Shown piece after piece: positions 8,623 through 17,764 of a stretch of DNA of 64,000 nucleotides. Position 1 is the stretch's first letter. Each line of letters begins with the position of its first letter. Position numbers and translations under genes: made by a program. The DNA is from JAFECT01 sp036501825 (GTDB lineage: Bacteria > Pseudomonadota > Alphaproteobacteria > Caulobacterales > Caulobacteraceae): contig DASXZP010000034.1 of the NCBI GenBank assembly GCA_036501825.1, positions 62,001-126,000 on the forward strand, given 5' to 3'. The notes below the pieces were generated by a model. That model saw only the letters and a list, made by a program, of their open reading frames with translations. It was not told the DNA's origin and ran no database searches.

Positions 8623-9029
8623 CCAAGGCGCCCGTCGGCTATTCCGGCAAGGCTCTGATCGACAAGCTGGGTCTGAAGCCCGGCGGCGTGCTCTGCGCCG
8701 TGGGCGCGCCGAAGCACTATCGAGAGCTCGTCTCGCCGCTTCCCGACGGCGCGACACTGAAGACCGCGCCCGACGCGAAGGCTCAGATCGTTCACCTGTT
8801 CGTCGCCGACACGGCGGCGCTGAAGGCGAAGATCAAGGCGACGGTCGCGGCGCTCCCGGCCGGCGCGGCGCTGTGGATTTCCTGGCCGAAGAAGTCGTCG
8901 GCAAAGTTCGTTGACCTGACCGAGGACGGTATCCGCAAACTGGTCTTGCCGACCGGGCTGGTGGACGTGAAGGTGGCGGCGGTGGACGAAGACTGGTCCG
9001 GGCTCAAGTTCCTGAGGCGAAAGACGTGA
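8619..9029 (+). CDS. DUF3052 family protein
   Basis: A 136-residue soluble protein of the DUF3052 family, function unknown. The sequence GYSGKALIDKLGLKPG at the start, a central QIVHLFVADTAAL and ALWISWPKK are the family features. GTG at 8619 is chosen since it overlaps the cca stop as GTGA and begins exactly at the domain. The amidotransferase gene overlaps its end by four bases (GTGA, 9026-9029). Three consecutive overlaps from cca on point to one operon. Confidence 0.85.
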   Translation: MTKAPVGYSGKALIDKLGLKPGGVLCAVGAPKHYRELVSPLPDGATLKTAPDAKAQIVHLFVADTAALKAKIKATVAALPAGAALWISWPKKSSAKFVDLTEDGIRKLVLPTGLVDVKVAAVDEDWSGLKFLRRKT

Positions 9030-9730
9030 AACTCGGCATTCTGGAGACCGGCGCGCCGCCGGGCGGCCTCGAAAAGGAATTCGGCGACTACAGCGCCATG
9101 TTCAAGCACATGTTGCGCGATGCGGGCTTTACCGGCGCGATCGAGACGATCGACGTGGTGAAGAACCAGTTCCCGGCGACGCCGGAAGCCTTCGACGCCT
9201 ATCTCGTCACCGGGTCGGCCGCCGGCGTCTACGATCCAGAACCGTGGATCGCGCCGCTGATCGGCTTTCTGCGCTCGGCCAAGGGCCGCGCGAAACTGGT
9301 CGGCGTCTGTTTCGGTCACCAGGTCATGGCCGAGGCGTTCGGCGGCAAGGTGATCAAGTCGCCGAAAGGCTGGGGCCTGGGCCTGACCGACTACGCCGTC
9401 GAAGACGTCGAACCGTGGATGGACCCGGTCGCCAGCGTCGCGCTCGCTGCGTCGCACCAGGACCAGGTGGTGGAACTGCCGCCGGGCGCCCGCATCGTCG
9501 CCGCCAGCGATTTCACGCCCTACGCCGCCCTGGCCTACGGCGACCAACCCGCGATCTCGATCCAGCCGCACCCGGAGTTCGCACCAGAATACGCAAGCGC
9601 GCTGATCGAACGGCGCCTGGAAACCGTCCTGACCGAAGCCCAAGGCCGCGCCGCGATGGCGACGTACACGCGCCCGAACGACAACGCCCGCGTGGGCGGC
9701 TGGATACGGCGGTTCTTGGAAAGGCCTTAA
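9026..9730 (+). CDS. Class I glutamine amidotransferase-like protein
   Basis: A 234-residue stand-alone class I amidotransferase domain. The nucleophile elbow is GVCFGHQ; the histidine and glutamate of the triad are in IQPHPEF. It resembles the GuaA-like amidotransferases that hydrolyse glutamine or gamma-glutamyl compounds, but no synthase domain is attached or adjacent. GTG start overlaps the DUF3052 stop. It ends the operon and converges on hemF; a pair of palindromes fills the gap. Confidence 0.88.
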   Translation: MKLGILETGAPPGGLEKEFGDYSAMFKHMLRDAGFTGAIETIDVVKNQFPATPEAFDAYLVTGSAAGVYDPEPWIAPLIGFLRSAKGRAKLVGVCFGHQVMAEAFGGKVIKSPKGWGLGLTDYAVEDVEPWMDPVASVALAASHQDQVVELPPGARIVAASDFTPYAALAYGDQPAISIQPHPEFAPEYASALIERRLETVLTEAQGRAAMATYTRPNDNARVGGWIRRFLERP

Positions 9731-9745
9731 CCGGTCAATGCGTCT

Positions 9746-9891
9746 CCCTTCCTCCTCGATGGAGGAAGGGTCGGGGATGGAGATGAGTGCAGGGCGTTTC
9801 CGGATTAGCGCGGGTGGCGCCGCCCGCGATCCTTCCTGACATCATTTGCCCACATCTCCCTCCCTGCCCTCCCTCCATCGAGGAGGGAGGG
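9746..9891 (+). repeat. Inverted pair of REP-like palindromes between convergent genes
   Basis: Two hairpins, each with a perfect 10-bp stem and five-base loop: 9746-9755/9761-9770 and 9867-9876/9882-9891. They are inverted copies of one unit: the left reads CCTCCTCGATGGAGG, and the right reads the same on the other strand, with similarity continuing into GGAGATG. This is the layout of a bacterial interspersed mosaic element made from two REP units. It fills the 168-bp gap between the stops of the amidotransferase and hemF. Confidence 0.8.
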
Positions 9892-9898
9892 TTCTGTC

Positions 9899-10771
9899 CT
9901 AGGGCCACTTCACTTGCGGCGGCATCGAACTCAGGATCGATTCGACGTTCCCGCCGGTTTTCAAACCAAACAAGGTGCCGCGGTCGTAGAGGAGGTTGAA
10001 CTCGACGTAGCGGCCGCGGCGGATCAGTTGCTCTTCGCGTTCCGCGTCGCCCCAGGGCTCTTCCATCCGGCCGCGACAGATCTCGGGGTAGACCGCCAGG
10101 AACGCCTCGCCCACGTCGCGCACGAAGGCGAAGTCGCGGTCGAAGTCGCCGCTGTCGTGGCGGTCGAAGAAAATGCCGCCGACGCCGCGCGGTTCGTCGC
10201 GGTGCGGCAGAAAGAAGTACTCGTCGCACCAGGCCTTATATTTCGCGTACCAGGTCGGATCGTGCGACTCGCACGCCGCCGCCATCGCGTGGTGGAAGCG
10301 CACCGAGTCGTAGAAGTCGGGCTTGCGCTGATAGTCCAGCACCGGCGTCAGGTCGGCGCCGCCGCCGAACCAGGCCTTGGTGGTGGCGATGTAGCGGGTG
10401 TTCATGTGCACCGCCGGCACGCGCGGGCTCTTCGGATGCACGATCACGCTGACCCCGGTGGCGAAGAAGCGCGGGTCGTCTTCGGCGCCGAGCATGGTCT
10501 TGGCGAACTCGGGCGAGAAGGTTCCGTGCACGGTCGAGACGTGGACCCCGGCCTTTTCGAAGAAGCGGCCGTGGAGCATGGCCATCACGCCGCCGCCGCC
10601 TTCCTCGCGCGTCCACGGCGTGCGCACGAAGCGGCCCGGGCCGGGGCCGTAGAGGGCTTCCGGCGCTTCGTCCTCCAGGCGCTCAAGGGCCGCGCAGATG
10701 CGGTCGCGCAGGGCTTCGAACCAGGCGCGGGTCTGCTGCTTGCGGTCTTCGATGAGGGCGGTTTCGGTCAC
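9899..10771 (-). CDS. hemF: Oxygen-dependent coproporphyrinogen III oxidase
   Basis: Oxidatively decarboxylates coproporphyrinogen III to protoporphyrinogen IX in haem synthesis, cytoplasmic. The 290-residue protein spans the family's full length, with GGGGVMAMLHGRFFEKAGV, VHMNTRY, WFGGGADLTP, YCDEYF-like YKAWCDEYFFLPHR, and the C-terminal RGRYVEFNLLYDRGT that are diagnostic. It is transcribed alone: trmL lies 42 bp upstream on the same strand and may share its transcript. Haem supply fits the cytochrome bc1 operon 0.7 kb away, but no shared control is visible. Confidence 0.97.
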   Translation of the reverse strand: MTETALIEDRKQQTRAWFEALRDRICAALERLEDEAPEALYGPGPGRFVRTPWTREEGGGGVMAMLHGRFFEKAGVHVSTVHGTFSPEFAKTMLGAEDDPRFFATGVSVIVHPKSPRVPAVHMNTRYIATTKAWFGGGADLTPVLDYQRKPDFYDSVRFHHAMAAACESHDPTWYAKYKAWCDEYFFLPHRDEPRGVGGIFFDRHDSGDFDRDFAFVRDVGEAFLAVYPEICRGRMEEPWGDAEREEQLIRRGRYVEFNLLYDRGTLFGLKTGGNVESILSSMPPQVKWP

Positions 10772-10813
10772 TGCCGGGTGTTAGGCCCGACGGTGGGATT
10801 TCTCCAACTGATT

Positions 10814-11266
10814 TCAAACCGGCCAGCCGCCGGTCTGCCGCAGCGCCTCCCCCAGCGCCAGGGCGGCGGCGGTCACCAGGTTCAGCGAGCGGGTCTCGGC
10901 CCGGATCGGGATCACCACGCGCGCATCGGCCCGGGCGTGGACCTCGTCGGGGACGCCGGCGCTCTCGCGGCCGAGCAGCAGGGTGTCGGGGGCCTCGAAG
11001 CGGAAGGCGTCGAGCCGGGTTGCGCCGCGGGTGGTGAGCAGCACCAGCCTTCCCGGAACACGGTTCGCCAGGAACCCGGACCACGAATCATGTCGCGTCA
11101 CCTCGGCCTGGTCTGCATAGTCCAGGGCCGCCCGTTTCAGGCTCCGGTCGGACAGGGGGAAGCCGCAGGGCTCGATCACGTCGAGCGGAACCCCCAGACA
11201 GGCCGCCAATCGTATGGAAGCGCCCAGGTTTTGCGGAATGTCCGGTTGAAAAAGGGCGAGGCGCAT
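10814..11266 (-). CDS. trmL: tRNA (cytidine(34)-2'-O)-methyltransferase
   Basis: SPOUT-class methyltransferase that 2'-O-methylates the wobble base of leucine tRNAs using S-adenosylmethionine. The 150-residue product has the N-terminal LFQPDIPQNLGASIRL, LLLGRESAGVP and the knot-forming IPIRAETRSLNLVTAAALAL. The frame is open further upstream, but ATG 11266 begins precisely at the family N-terminus and matches the usual length of about 150-155. It is codirectional with hemF (42 bp gap) and divergent from petA (172 bp gap). Confidence 0.94.
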   Translation of the reverse strand: MRLALFQPDIPQNLGASIRLAACLGVPLDVIEPCGFPLSDRSLKRAALDYADQAEVTRHDSWSGFLANRVPGRLVLLTTRGATRLDAFRFEAPDTLLLGRESAGVPDEVHARADARVVIPIRAETRSLNLVTAAALALGEALRQTGGWPV

Positions 11267-11438
11267 TCTAAGCGGGGTCCGCGACGCGCGACCCGGGGGT
11301 CCTCGCGCCGTCGAGGCTGGGGTTTTGCAGCCGCGGCGGAAGCGAGCGGCCGATGCCCGGACGGGCCGAGCAAGGTGTAAGTGAGGCGGCCCGACCCGCA
11401 AGCGGGGACGCGGCCGGTTCAGGAAAAAAGGTGACGCA

Positions 11439-11981
11439 GTGACCGATACGGTCGAGCACGCGCCCGACGGGGGCCAGGACCCCAGCCGGCGCGACTTTAT
11501 CAACATCGCTGCGGGCGCCATGGCGGTCGGCGGCATGGCGGCGATCGCCTGGCCTCTGATCGATCAGATGAACCCGGCGGCCGACACGCTGGCGCTGTCG
11601 TCCATCGAGTTCGACGTGACCAAGGTGACCCTGGGCCAGCAGGTGGTGATCAAGTGGCGCGGCAAGCCGCTGTTCATCCGCAACCGCACCCCCAAGGAAA
11701 TCGCCGAGGCCCGCGCGGTGCCGCTGTCGGAGCTCAGGGATCCTCAGACCGATCAGCAGCGGGTCAAGCCCGGCCACGATCAGTACCTGGTGGTGATCGG
11801 CGTCTGCACCCACCTCGGTTGCGTGCCCAACTTCGGCACCGGCGATTACGGCGGCTGGCTCTGCCCCTGCCACGGGTCGCAGTACGACACCTCCGGCCGG
11901 ATCCGCAAAGGCCCTGCGCCGCTGAACCTAGCGGTGCCGGATTACACCTATCTCACGCCTACGCGCGTCAAGGTCGGTTGA
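11439..11981 (+). CDS. petA: Ubiquinol-cytochrome c reductase iron-sulfur (Rieske) subunit
   Basis: Rieske subunit of the cytochrome bc1 complex, carrying electrons from ubiquinol to cytochrome c1. It has a twin-arginine start (PSRRDFINIAAGAMAVGG) with one membrane anchor near residues 20-42, then a periplasmic head with the cluster motifs CTHLGC and CPCHGS. At 180 residues it is of normal length. GTG at 11439 is preceded by the purine-rich AAAAAAGGTGA. First gene of petABC; petB follows 17 bp later. Confidence 0.97.
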   Translation: MTDTVEHAPDGGQDPSRRDFINIAAGAMAVGGMAAIAWPLIDQMNPAADTLALSSIEFDVTKVTLGQQVVIKWRGKPLFIRNRTPKEIAEARAVPLSELRDPQTDQQRVKPGHDQYLVVIGVCTHLGCVPNFGTGDYGGWLCPCHGSQYDTSGRIRKGPAPLNLAVPDYTYLTPTRVKVG

Positions 11982-11998
11982 GGGGATAAGCGAAGCTC

Positions 11999-13309
11999 AT
12001 GAGCGATCACGAATCCACCTACGTCCCCAAGACCGGCATCGAGAAGTGGCTCGATACGCGTCTGCCGATCATCCGCTTCAGCGCCGACTACATGGCGCTG
12101 CCCACTCCGCGGAACCTGAATTACTGGTGGACCTTCGGGGGGATCCTCTCGATCTGCCTGATGATCCAGATCATCACCGGCGTCGTGCTGGCCATGCACT
12201 ATGTGCCGGCGTTCAGCTCGACCACCAACGCGGCGTTCAACAGCGTCGAGCGCATCATGCGCGACGTGAACTACGGGTGGCTGATCCGCTACGTCCACGC
12301 CAACGGCGCGTCGATGTTCTTCCTGGCGGTCTACGTCCACATGTTCCGCGGTCTCTACTACGGGTCCTACAAGGCCCCGCGTGAGATGATCTGGCTGCTC
12401 GGCTGCGTGATCTTCCTGCTGATGATGGCCACGGCCTTCATGGGCTATGTGCTGCCGATGGGGCAGATGTCGTTCCACGGCGCGGTGGTGATCACCAACG
12501 TGATCGGCGCCATCCCCGTCATCGGCCCGGGTATCCTGACCTGGCTGCAGGGCGGCCCGGCGGTGGACGAGCCGACGGTGCGTCGCTTCTTCTCGCTGCA
12601 CTATCTGCTCCCCTTCGCCATCCTGGGCGTGGTGGTGCTGCACCTGTGGGCGCTGCATACCTCGGGTCAGAACAACCCGGTCGGCATCCTGATCCCGAAA
12701 GAGCGGACCAAGCAGGACACCTTGCCGTTCCATCCGTACTTCACGGTGAAGGACGGCTTTGCGGCGACCCTGTTCCTGATCATGTTCGCGGTGTTCGTGT
12801 TCTACATGCCGAACGCGCTGCAGCACGCCGACAACTACATCCCGGCAAACCCGCTGCATACGCCGGCCCGGATCGTGCCGGAATGGTACCTGCTGCCGTT
12901 CTACGCCATGCTGCGCGCCATCCCGAACAAGGTCGGCGGCGTGTTCGTGATGTTCGGCTCGATCTTCATGCTGTTCATCCTGCCCTGGCTCGACACCTCG
13001 AAGGTGCGCTCGCTGCGTTACCGGCCGGCGATGCGCTGGTTCTTCTTCATCTTCGTGCTCAACTGCCTGTTCCTGGGCTGGTGCGGCGCCAACGAGCCGG
13101 ACGGCCAGGTGATCCCGGGCCTGAAGACGATCACGTTGGCGGACGGAGATCTGAACAGCTTCCTGTGGCTCGCCCGGGTGCTGACCGCCTACTACTTCGC
13201 GTTCTTCCTGGTCATCATTCCGTGGATGGGACTGCGCGAGACGCCGCTGCCGATACCGGATTCGATTTCGACGCCGGTCTTGTCCACCGCCGACCAGAAG
13301 AACGGTTGA
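11999..13309 (+). CDS. petB: Cytochrome b subunit of the bc1 complex
   Basis: Membrane core of the bc1 complex, binding two b haems and both quinone sites. The 436-residue protein has eight hydrophobic segments; the early NLNYWWTFGGIL helix, GYVLPMGQMSFHGA loop and the Qo-site PEWY motif (VPEWYLLPFYAMLRAIPNK) are intact. The length matches alphaproteobacterial cytochrome b that is not fused to c1. It sits between petA (17 bp) and petC (5 bp) in one operon. Confidence 0.97.
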   Translation: MSDHESTYVPKTGIEKWLDTRLPIIRFSADYMALPTPRNLNYWWTFGGILSICLMIQIITGVVLAMHYVPAFSSTTNAAFNSVERIMRDVNYGWLIRYVHANGASMFFLAVYVHMFRGLYYGSYKAPREMIWLLGCVIFLLMMATAFMGYVLPMGQMSFHGAVVITNVIGAIPVIGPGILTWLQGGPAVDEPTVRRFFSLHYLLPFAILGVVVLHLWALHTSGQNNPVGILIPKERTKQDTLPFHPYFTVKDGFAATLFLIMFAVFVFYMPNALQHADNYIPANPLHTPARIVPEWYLLPFYAMLRAIPNKVGGVFVMFGSIFMLFILPWLDTSKVRSLRYRPAMRWFFFIFVLNCLFLGWCGANEPDGQVIPGLKTITLADGDLNSFLWLARVLTAYYFAFFLVIIPWMGLRETPLPIPDSISTPVLSTADQKNG

Positions 13310-13314
13310 GCCCG

Positions 13315-14193
13315 ATGAAACATTCCACGTTCAAGGGCATCACTCGCCTCGCCACGGTCTTTGCCGCCGGCGTGCTGATCGCCGGCCTCGCGGCGCCCGT
13401 CTTCGCCGGCCAGACCGCCAAGGAACCGCGCCAGCCCTCCCAAGGCTTCACCTTCGAAGGGCCATTCGGGCGGCACAACCAGGAGCAGCTGCAACGTGGT
13501 TTCAAGGTTTGGCGGGAGGTCTGCTCCTCGTGCCACTCCATGAACCTCGTCCACTTCCGTGACCTGGGCACGGACGGCGGTCCGTTCTGGGATCCGAAGT
13601 ATCCGAACCCGAATGATAACCCGCGGGTGAAGGCGCTCGCGGCGATGTACCAGGTCTCGGATATCGACACGACCACGGGCGACGCGATCAAGCGGCCGGG
13701 GATTCCTGCCGACGCTTTTCCGGCGCCCTATGCGAACGACCTCGTCGCCGCGGGCGCGAACGGCGGCGCGGCGCCGCCGGACCATTCGACCATCGCCAAG
13801 GCCCGCGAAGGCGGCGCGCGTTACATCTATTCCCTCATCGCCTTCGGCTATGAACCGGCGCCCGCCGGTCTGAAGAAGACCGCCGCGCAGAACTACAACT
13901 CGTACATGCCGGGCGATCTGTCGGGCTTCTGGTCCGGCAAGGGTCCGGTGCCTCCGGGCAGCTTCATCGCCATGCCGCCGCCGCTGAAGGCGGGGCAGGT
14001 GACCTTCGACGACGGGACCAAGTCGACGTTGCCGCAGGAGGCCGCCGACGTCGCCGCCTTCCTCGACTGGGCGTCCGATCCGCATTCGGAGGATCGCAAG
14101 GAGGTGGGCCTGGGCGCGCTCGCGTTCCTGATCATCCTGTCGGGGCTGACGTTCTTTTCGTACAAGCGGATCTGGCGCAACGTTTCGCACTGA
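13315..14193 (+). CDS. petC: Cytochrome c1 subunit of the bc1 complex
   Basis: Haem c subunit passing electrons from the Rieske centre to soluble or membrane cytochrome c. The 292-residue protein has a cleavable signal peptide ending APVFAG, the haem-binding CSSCH at residues 70-74, and the axial-methionine region (FIAMPPPL). A single C-terminal anchor (LGALAFLIILSGLTFFSY) is followed by the basic KRIWRN. ATG 13315 was selected from a longer open frame because it starts at the signal peptide five bases after the petB stop. A terminator follows. Confidence 0.96.
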   Translation: MKHSTFKGITRLATVFAAGVLIAGLAAPVFAGQTAKEPRQPSQGFTFEGPFGRHNQEQLQRGFKVWREVCSSCHSMNLVHFRDLGTDGGPFWDPKYPNPNDNPRVKALAAMYQVSDIDTTTGDAIKRPGIPADAFPAPYANDLVAAGANGGAAPPDHSTIAKAREGGARYIYSLIAFGYEPAPAGLKKTAAQNYNSYMPGDLSGFWSGKGPVPPGSFIAMPPPLKAGQVTFDDGTKSTLPQEAADVAAFLDWASDPHSEDRKEVGLGALAFLIILSGLTFFSYKRIWRNVSH

Positions 14194-14216
14194 GACGCAT
14201 CGCCATGACCACGATC

Positions 14217-14250
14217 ACACCCGCGAGCCTCACGGCTTCGCGGGTGTTTT
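14217..14250 (+). terminator. Intrinsic terminator of petABC
   Basis: A perfect 10-bp stem (14217-14226 with 14238-14247) is followed by TTTTCATTT. It begins 24 bp after the petC stop and separates the bc1 operon from apt. Confidence 0.88.
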
Positions 14251-14266
14251 CATTTGCGGGCACGCC

Positions 14267-14794
14267 ATGGACCTGAAGACCGCCATCCGCACCATCCCCG
14301 ACTATCCCAAGCCCGGGATCATGTTTCGCGACATCTCGACCCTGCTCGGCGATCCCAAGGCGTTCCGCCGCGCGGTGGACGAACTGGTGCAGCCGCTGGC
14401 GGGGCAGGCCATCGCCAAGGTCGCCGGCGTCGAGGCGCGTGGGTTCATCCTGGGCGGCGCGGTGGCGCATCAGCTCTCGGCCGGCTTCGTGCCCATCCGC
14501 AAGAAGGGCAAGCTGCCCCACCGCACCCTGCAGGTCGCCTATGCGCTGGAGTACGGGCAGGACGTGATCGAGATGCACGCCGACGCCCTGGTGGCAGCCG
14601 AGCGGGTGGTGCTGGTCGACGATCTGATCGCCACCGGCGGCACGGCAGAGGCCGCAATCAAGCTGCTGCGCCAGACCGGCGCCGAGGTCGTCTCGGCTTG
14701 CTTCGTCGTCGATCTGCCTGATCTCGGCGGCGCCGACCGGTTACGCGCCATGGGGGTGAGCGTCTCCACCTTGGTGACCTTCGAAGGCCACTGA
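14267..14794 (+). CDS. apt: Adenine phosphoribosyltransferase
   Basis: Purine salvage: adenine plus PRPP to AMP. At 175 residues it has the family N-terminus (IRTIPDYPKPGIMFRDISTL), the PRPP-binding VVLVDDLIATGGT, and the GFILGGAVA and KKGKLPH loops. It starts at ATG 14267, just after the petC terminator, and stands alone ahead of an unrelated small gene. No regulatory element is evident in the 16-bp gap, so its promoter probably overlaps the terminator region. Confidence 0.96.
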   Translation: MDLKTAIRTIPDYPKPGIMFRDISTLLGDPKAFRRAVDELVQPLAGQAIAKVAGVEARGFILGGAVAHQLSAGFVPIRKKGKLPHRTLQVAYALEYGQDVIEMHADALVAAERVVLVDDLIATGGTAEAAIKLLRQTGAEVVSACFVVDLPDLGGADRLRAMGVSVSTLVTFEGH

Positions 14795-14857
14795 ACGAGC
14801 ACGCTTGACACGGGTGGGCCGACGCGGTCGGTTCGCCGCAAATCAGGGTTCGAGACC

Positions 14858-15247
14858 ATGAGCACCGCCGCCAAGCTGCAAGTGAAGACCGTCGCCGAAG
14901 GGCGCGCCAGCTCCGAGACGGGGGCCAGCGAGATCGACATCGTCCACAACGATGGGACGACGATCCTTCAGCTCGACCAGGAGGCGCTGCTGCGCCTCAC
15001 CGCCATGGTGCTGCGGCTGCAGACCATCGCGCCGCCCTCCGCCGGCGAGCCGCTGAACCTGCGTCCGTTCCCGGTGGACTGGTGGACGCTGGGCCCGACG
15101 CCGGACCGCCGCGAAGTCGTGATGAGCTTCGAGATCATCGGCGGCGGCCACATCGCCTTCCGTATGGACCTGGAAAACGCCGGACGCATGGCCGACATGT
15201 TCCGCCAAATCATGGGCGGCCTGGGCGGGCCGCCGAGGTTCAGCTAG
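14858..15247 (+). CDS. Conserved-looking hypothetical protein (129 aa)
   Basis: Not recognised. The 129-residue product is soluble, with no signal peptide. It contains a strand-rich middle (EIDIVHNDGTTILQLDQEAL), a WWTLGPTPDRREVVMSFEI segment and an amphipathic C-terminal helix (AGRMADMFRQIMGGLGG). Composition and codon bias resemble its neighbours, so it is very likely real. Its stop shares CTAG with the uvrD stop (15244-15247), the second such convergent overlap in the window. Confidence 0.7.
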   Translation: MSTAAKLQVKTVAEGRASSETGASEIDIVHNDGTTILQLDQEALLRLTAMVLRLQTIAPPSAGEPLNLRPFPVDWWTLGPTPDRREVVMSFEIIGGGHIAFRMDLENAGRMADMFRQIMGGLGGPPRFS

Positions 15248-17583
15248 GTTTTATCAACGAAGCTATCGATGACCTTTTTCTCGCCGGCCTTTTCGAAGGC
15301 GACGGTGAGCTTGTTGCCTTCGATGGCCTTGATCAGGCCGTAGCCGAACTTCTGATGGAAGACGCGCTCGCCCCTCGACCAGCCGGCGCCGGCGGAGGGC
15401 TCCGACACCGCGACCAGTTTCGCCTGGCCGTCGATCACCGGCTGACGCGAACCGCCGCCGCCCAATCTTCCACCGTTCTGGCGTCCACCGACCGCGCCGC
15501 GTTCCTGCGCGCGGCGCCAGCCCGGTGAATCGTAGCCTGACTTGAAGGCCGGCGCCTCGTCCCAGCGGCTCGCCGCCTGCTGCATGCCCGGACCGCCGCC
15601 GTAGTAGCCGGTCTCGCTCGACGCCTCGACCGCGTCGAGCGGCAACTCGTCGACGAAACGCGACGGCAGCTGCGTCGTCCAGCGTCCGTACACGAGACGG
15701 TTCGCGGCAAACGACAGACGCGCTTCCTCGCGGGCGCGGGTGATGCCGACGTAGGCAAGGCGGCGTTCCTCCTCCAGACCCTTCTCGCCCTTCTCGTCGA
15801 TGGAGCGCTGCGAGGGGAAGACGCCTTCCTCCCAGCCGGGGAGATAGACGATCGGAAATTCCAGCCCCTTGGCCGAGTGCAGGGTCATGATCTGCACCGC
15901 GTCTTCGCCGGCGCCGCGGTCGAGGTCGAGCACCAGGGAGACGTGCTCCAGATAGGCCTCGAGCGTGTCGAAGGCCTGCATCGACTGGATCAGTTCCTTC
16001 AGGTTGTCGAGGCGCGTCTGTCCGGTGGCGCGGTCGCTGCGCCAGAAATCAGTGTAGCCGCTTTCCTCCATCACCGTTTCGGTCAGCTCGAAATGGCGCA
16101 CCGACTGGCCCAGCGTATGCCAGCGGTCCACGTCGCGGATGAAGTTCGACAGGGCCGTGCGGGTGCGCGCCGGCAGCTCGTCGGCGCCGATCAGTTCGCG
16201 CGACGCCGTCATCGCCGACACGCCCGAGCGGCGGGCGTGGGACAGGATCTTCTGCACCGAGGCGTCGCCGATGCCGCGCTTGGGCATGTTGACGATGCGC
16301 TCGAAAGCGAGGTCGTCGTCCTGGGACTGGATCAGGCGCAGATAGGCGTGGGCGTCGCGGATTTCCGCCCGCTCGAAGAACCGCGGGCCGCCGACCACGG
16401 TGTAGGGAATCTGCAGCAGCACGAAGCGCTCTTCGAAGGCGCGCATCTGGAACGAGGCGCGCACCAGAACCGCCACGTCCTTGTAGCGCCGCCCCTTGCG
16501 GCGCAGGTCCTCGATCTCGTCGCCGATCAGGCGCGCCTCGGCCTCACCGTCCCAGACGCCGCGCACGCGCACCTTTTCGCCCGCGTCGCCTTCGGTCCAC
16601 AGGGTCTTGCCGAGACGGCCCTTGTTGGCGCTGATCAGGCCGGAGGCCGCGGCCAGGATATGTTTTGTGGAGCGATAGTTGCGCTCCAGCCGGATCACCC
16701 GCGCGCCGGGGAAGTCGCGCTCGAAGCGCAGGATGTTGTCCACCTCGGCGCCGCGCCAGCCGTAGATCGACTGATCGTCGTCGCCGACGCAGCATACGTT
16801 CTTGCGCTCGGACGCCAGCAACCGCAGCCACAGATACTGGGCCACGTTGGTGTCCTGGTATTCGTCCACCAGGATGTAGCGGAAGCGGCGGTGATATTCC
16901 GACAGCACATCCTGGTGCTTGGTGAAGATGGTCAGGTTGTGCAGCAACAGGTCGCCGAAATCGCAGGCGTTCAGGATGCGCAGGCGGTCCTGATAGAGCG
17001 CGTACAGCTTCTGGCCGCGGTTGATCGCAAAGTCGTGCTCCGACGCAGGCAGCTTGTCCGGGGTCCAGCCGCGGTTCTTCCAGTGATCGATCAACCCCGC
17101 CAATGCGCGCGGCGTCCAGCGCTTGGTGTCGATATTCTCCGCCTCGAGGATCTGTTTGATCAGCCGTTCCTGATCGTCGACGTCGAGGATGGTGAAGCTC
17201 GACTTCAGTCCCACCAGCTCGGCGTGCCGCCGCAGGATCTGGGCCGCGACCGAGTGAAAGGTGCCGAGCCAGCGCAGGCCTTCCGACGACGGCCCGATCA
17301 GGTGGGTGATCCGCTCGCGCATCTCGCGCGCGGCCTTGTTGGTGAAGGTGACCGCCAGCAGCTCCCACGGCCGCGCCTGGCCGGTCGAGAGAATGTGCGC
17401 CAGCCGCGTGGTCAGCACCCGGGTCTTGCCCGTGCCCGCCCCCGCCAGCACCAGCACCGGCCCCTCGACCGCCAGCACCGCCTCGCGCTGCTCGGTGTTC
17501 AGCCCCTCCAGATAGGCGTCGCCGCCCGCCGGCTGAGGCCGGGCAAGGTCGGAAACGCGGGGCGGGGCGGGGAGGTCGGTCAT
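15244..17583 (-). CDS. uvrD: UvrD/PcrA-type ATP-dependent DNA helicase
   Basis: Superfamily 1A 3'-5' helicase used in nucleotide excision and mismatch repair and in clearing stalled replication or transcription. The 779-residue protein has the Q-motif region LNTEQREAVL, Walker A GAGTGKT, motif II VDEYQDTN, GDDDQSIYGWRGA, motif V TLHSAKGLEF and motif VI AYVGITRARE. The last 50 residues (KFGYGLIKAIEGNKLTVAFE) form the small Tudor-like domain that binds RNA polymerase in PcrA/UvrD. I found no LexA box in the 180-bp upstream gap. It converges with stop overlap on the 129-residue gene. Confidence 0.96.
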   Translation of the reverse strand: MTDLPAPPRVSDLARPQPAGGDAYLEGLNTEQREAVLAVEGPVLVLAGAGTGKTRVLTTRLAHILSTGQARPWELLAVTFTNKAAREMRERITHLIGPSSEGLRWLGTFHSVAAQILRRHAELVGLKSSFTILDVDDQERLIKQILEAENIDTKRWTPRALAGLIDHWKNRGWTPDKLPASEHDFAINRGQKLYALYQDRLRILNACDFGDLLLHNLTIFTKHQDVLSEYHRRFRYILVDEYQDTNVAQYLWLRLLASERKNVCCVGDDDQSIYGWRGAEVDNILRFERDFPGARVIRLERNYRSTKHILAAASGLISANKGRLGKTLWTEGDAGEKVRVRGVWDGEAEARLIGDEIEDLRRKGRRYKDVAVLVRASFQMRAFEERFVLLQIPYTVVGGPRFFERAEIRDAHAYLRLIQSQDDDLAFERIVNMPKRGIGDASVQKILSHARRSGVSAMTASRELIGADELPARTRTALSNFIRDVDRWHTLGQSVRHFELTETVMEESGYTDFWRSDRATGQTRLDNLKELIQSMQAFDTLEAYLEHVSLVLDLDRGAGEDAVQIMTLHSAKGLEFPIVYLPGWEEGVFPSQRSIDEKGEKGLEEERRLAYVGITRAREEARLSFAANRLVYGRWTTQLPSRFVDELPLDAVEASSETGYYGGGPGMQQAASRWDEAPAFKSGYDSPGWRRAQERGAVGGRQNGGRLGGGGSRQPVIDGQAKLVAVSEPSAGAGWSRGERVFHQKFGYGLIKAIEGNKLTVAFEKAGEKKVIDSFVDKT

Positions 17584-17764
17584 GGACGAGTCGCGAACAT
17601 AGGGTGCGGCCTCGGTGGCGGAAACCAGCTTCGACCGGGGCTCAAGGACGCGGACCGGGGCGGCGCCACCCGCACCGTAAATCCACCGTAGTTACGGATG
17701 GCGTTTGCGCACTGGGAGAGAGCCCCCGTTCAAGGCGAAGCTGAAGCGCCGGACTAAAGCCGCC

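Noticed and set aside
15877..17691. Plus-strand frame of about 600 codons opposite uvrD
   Set aside because: Antisense to a complete helicase with all motifs; no recognisable domain of its own.
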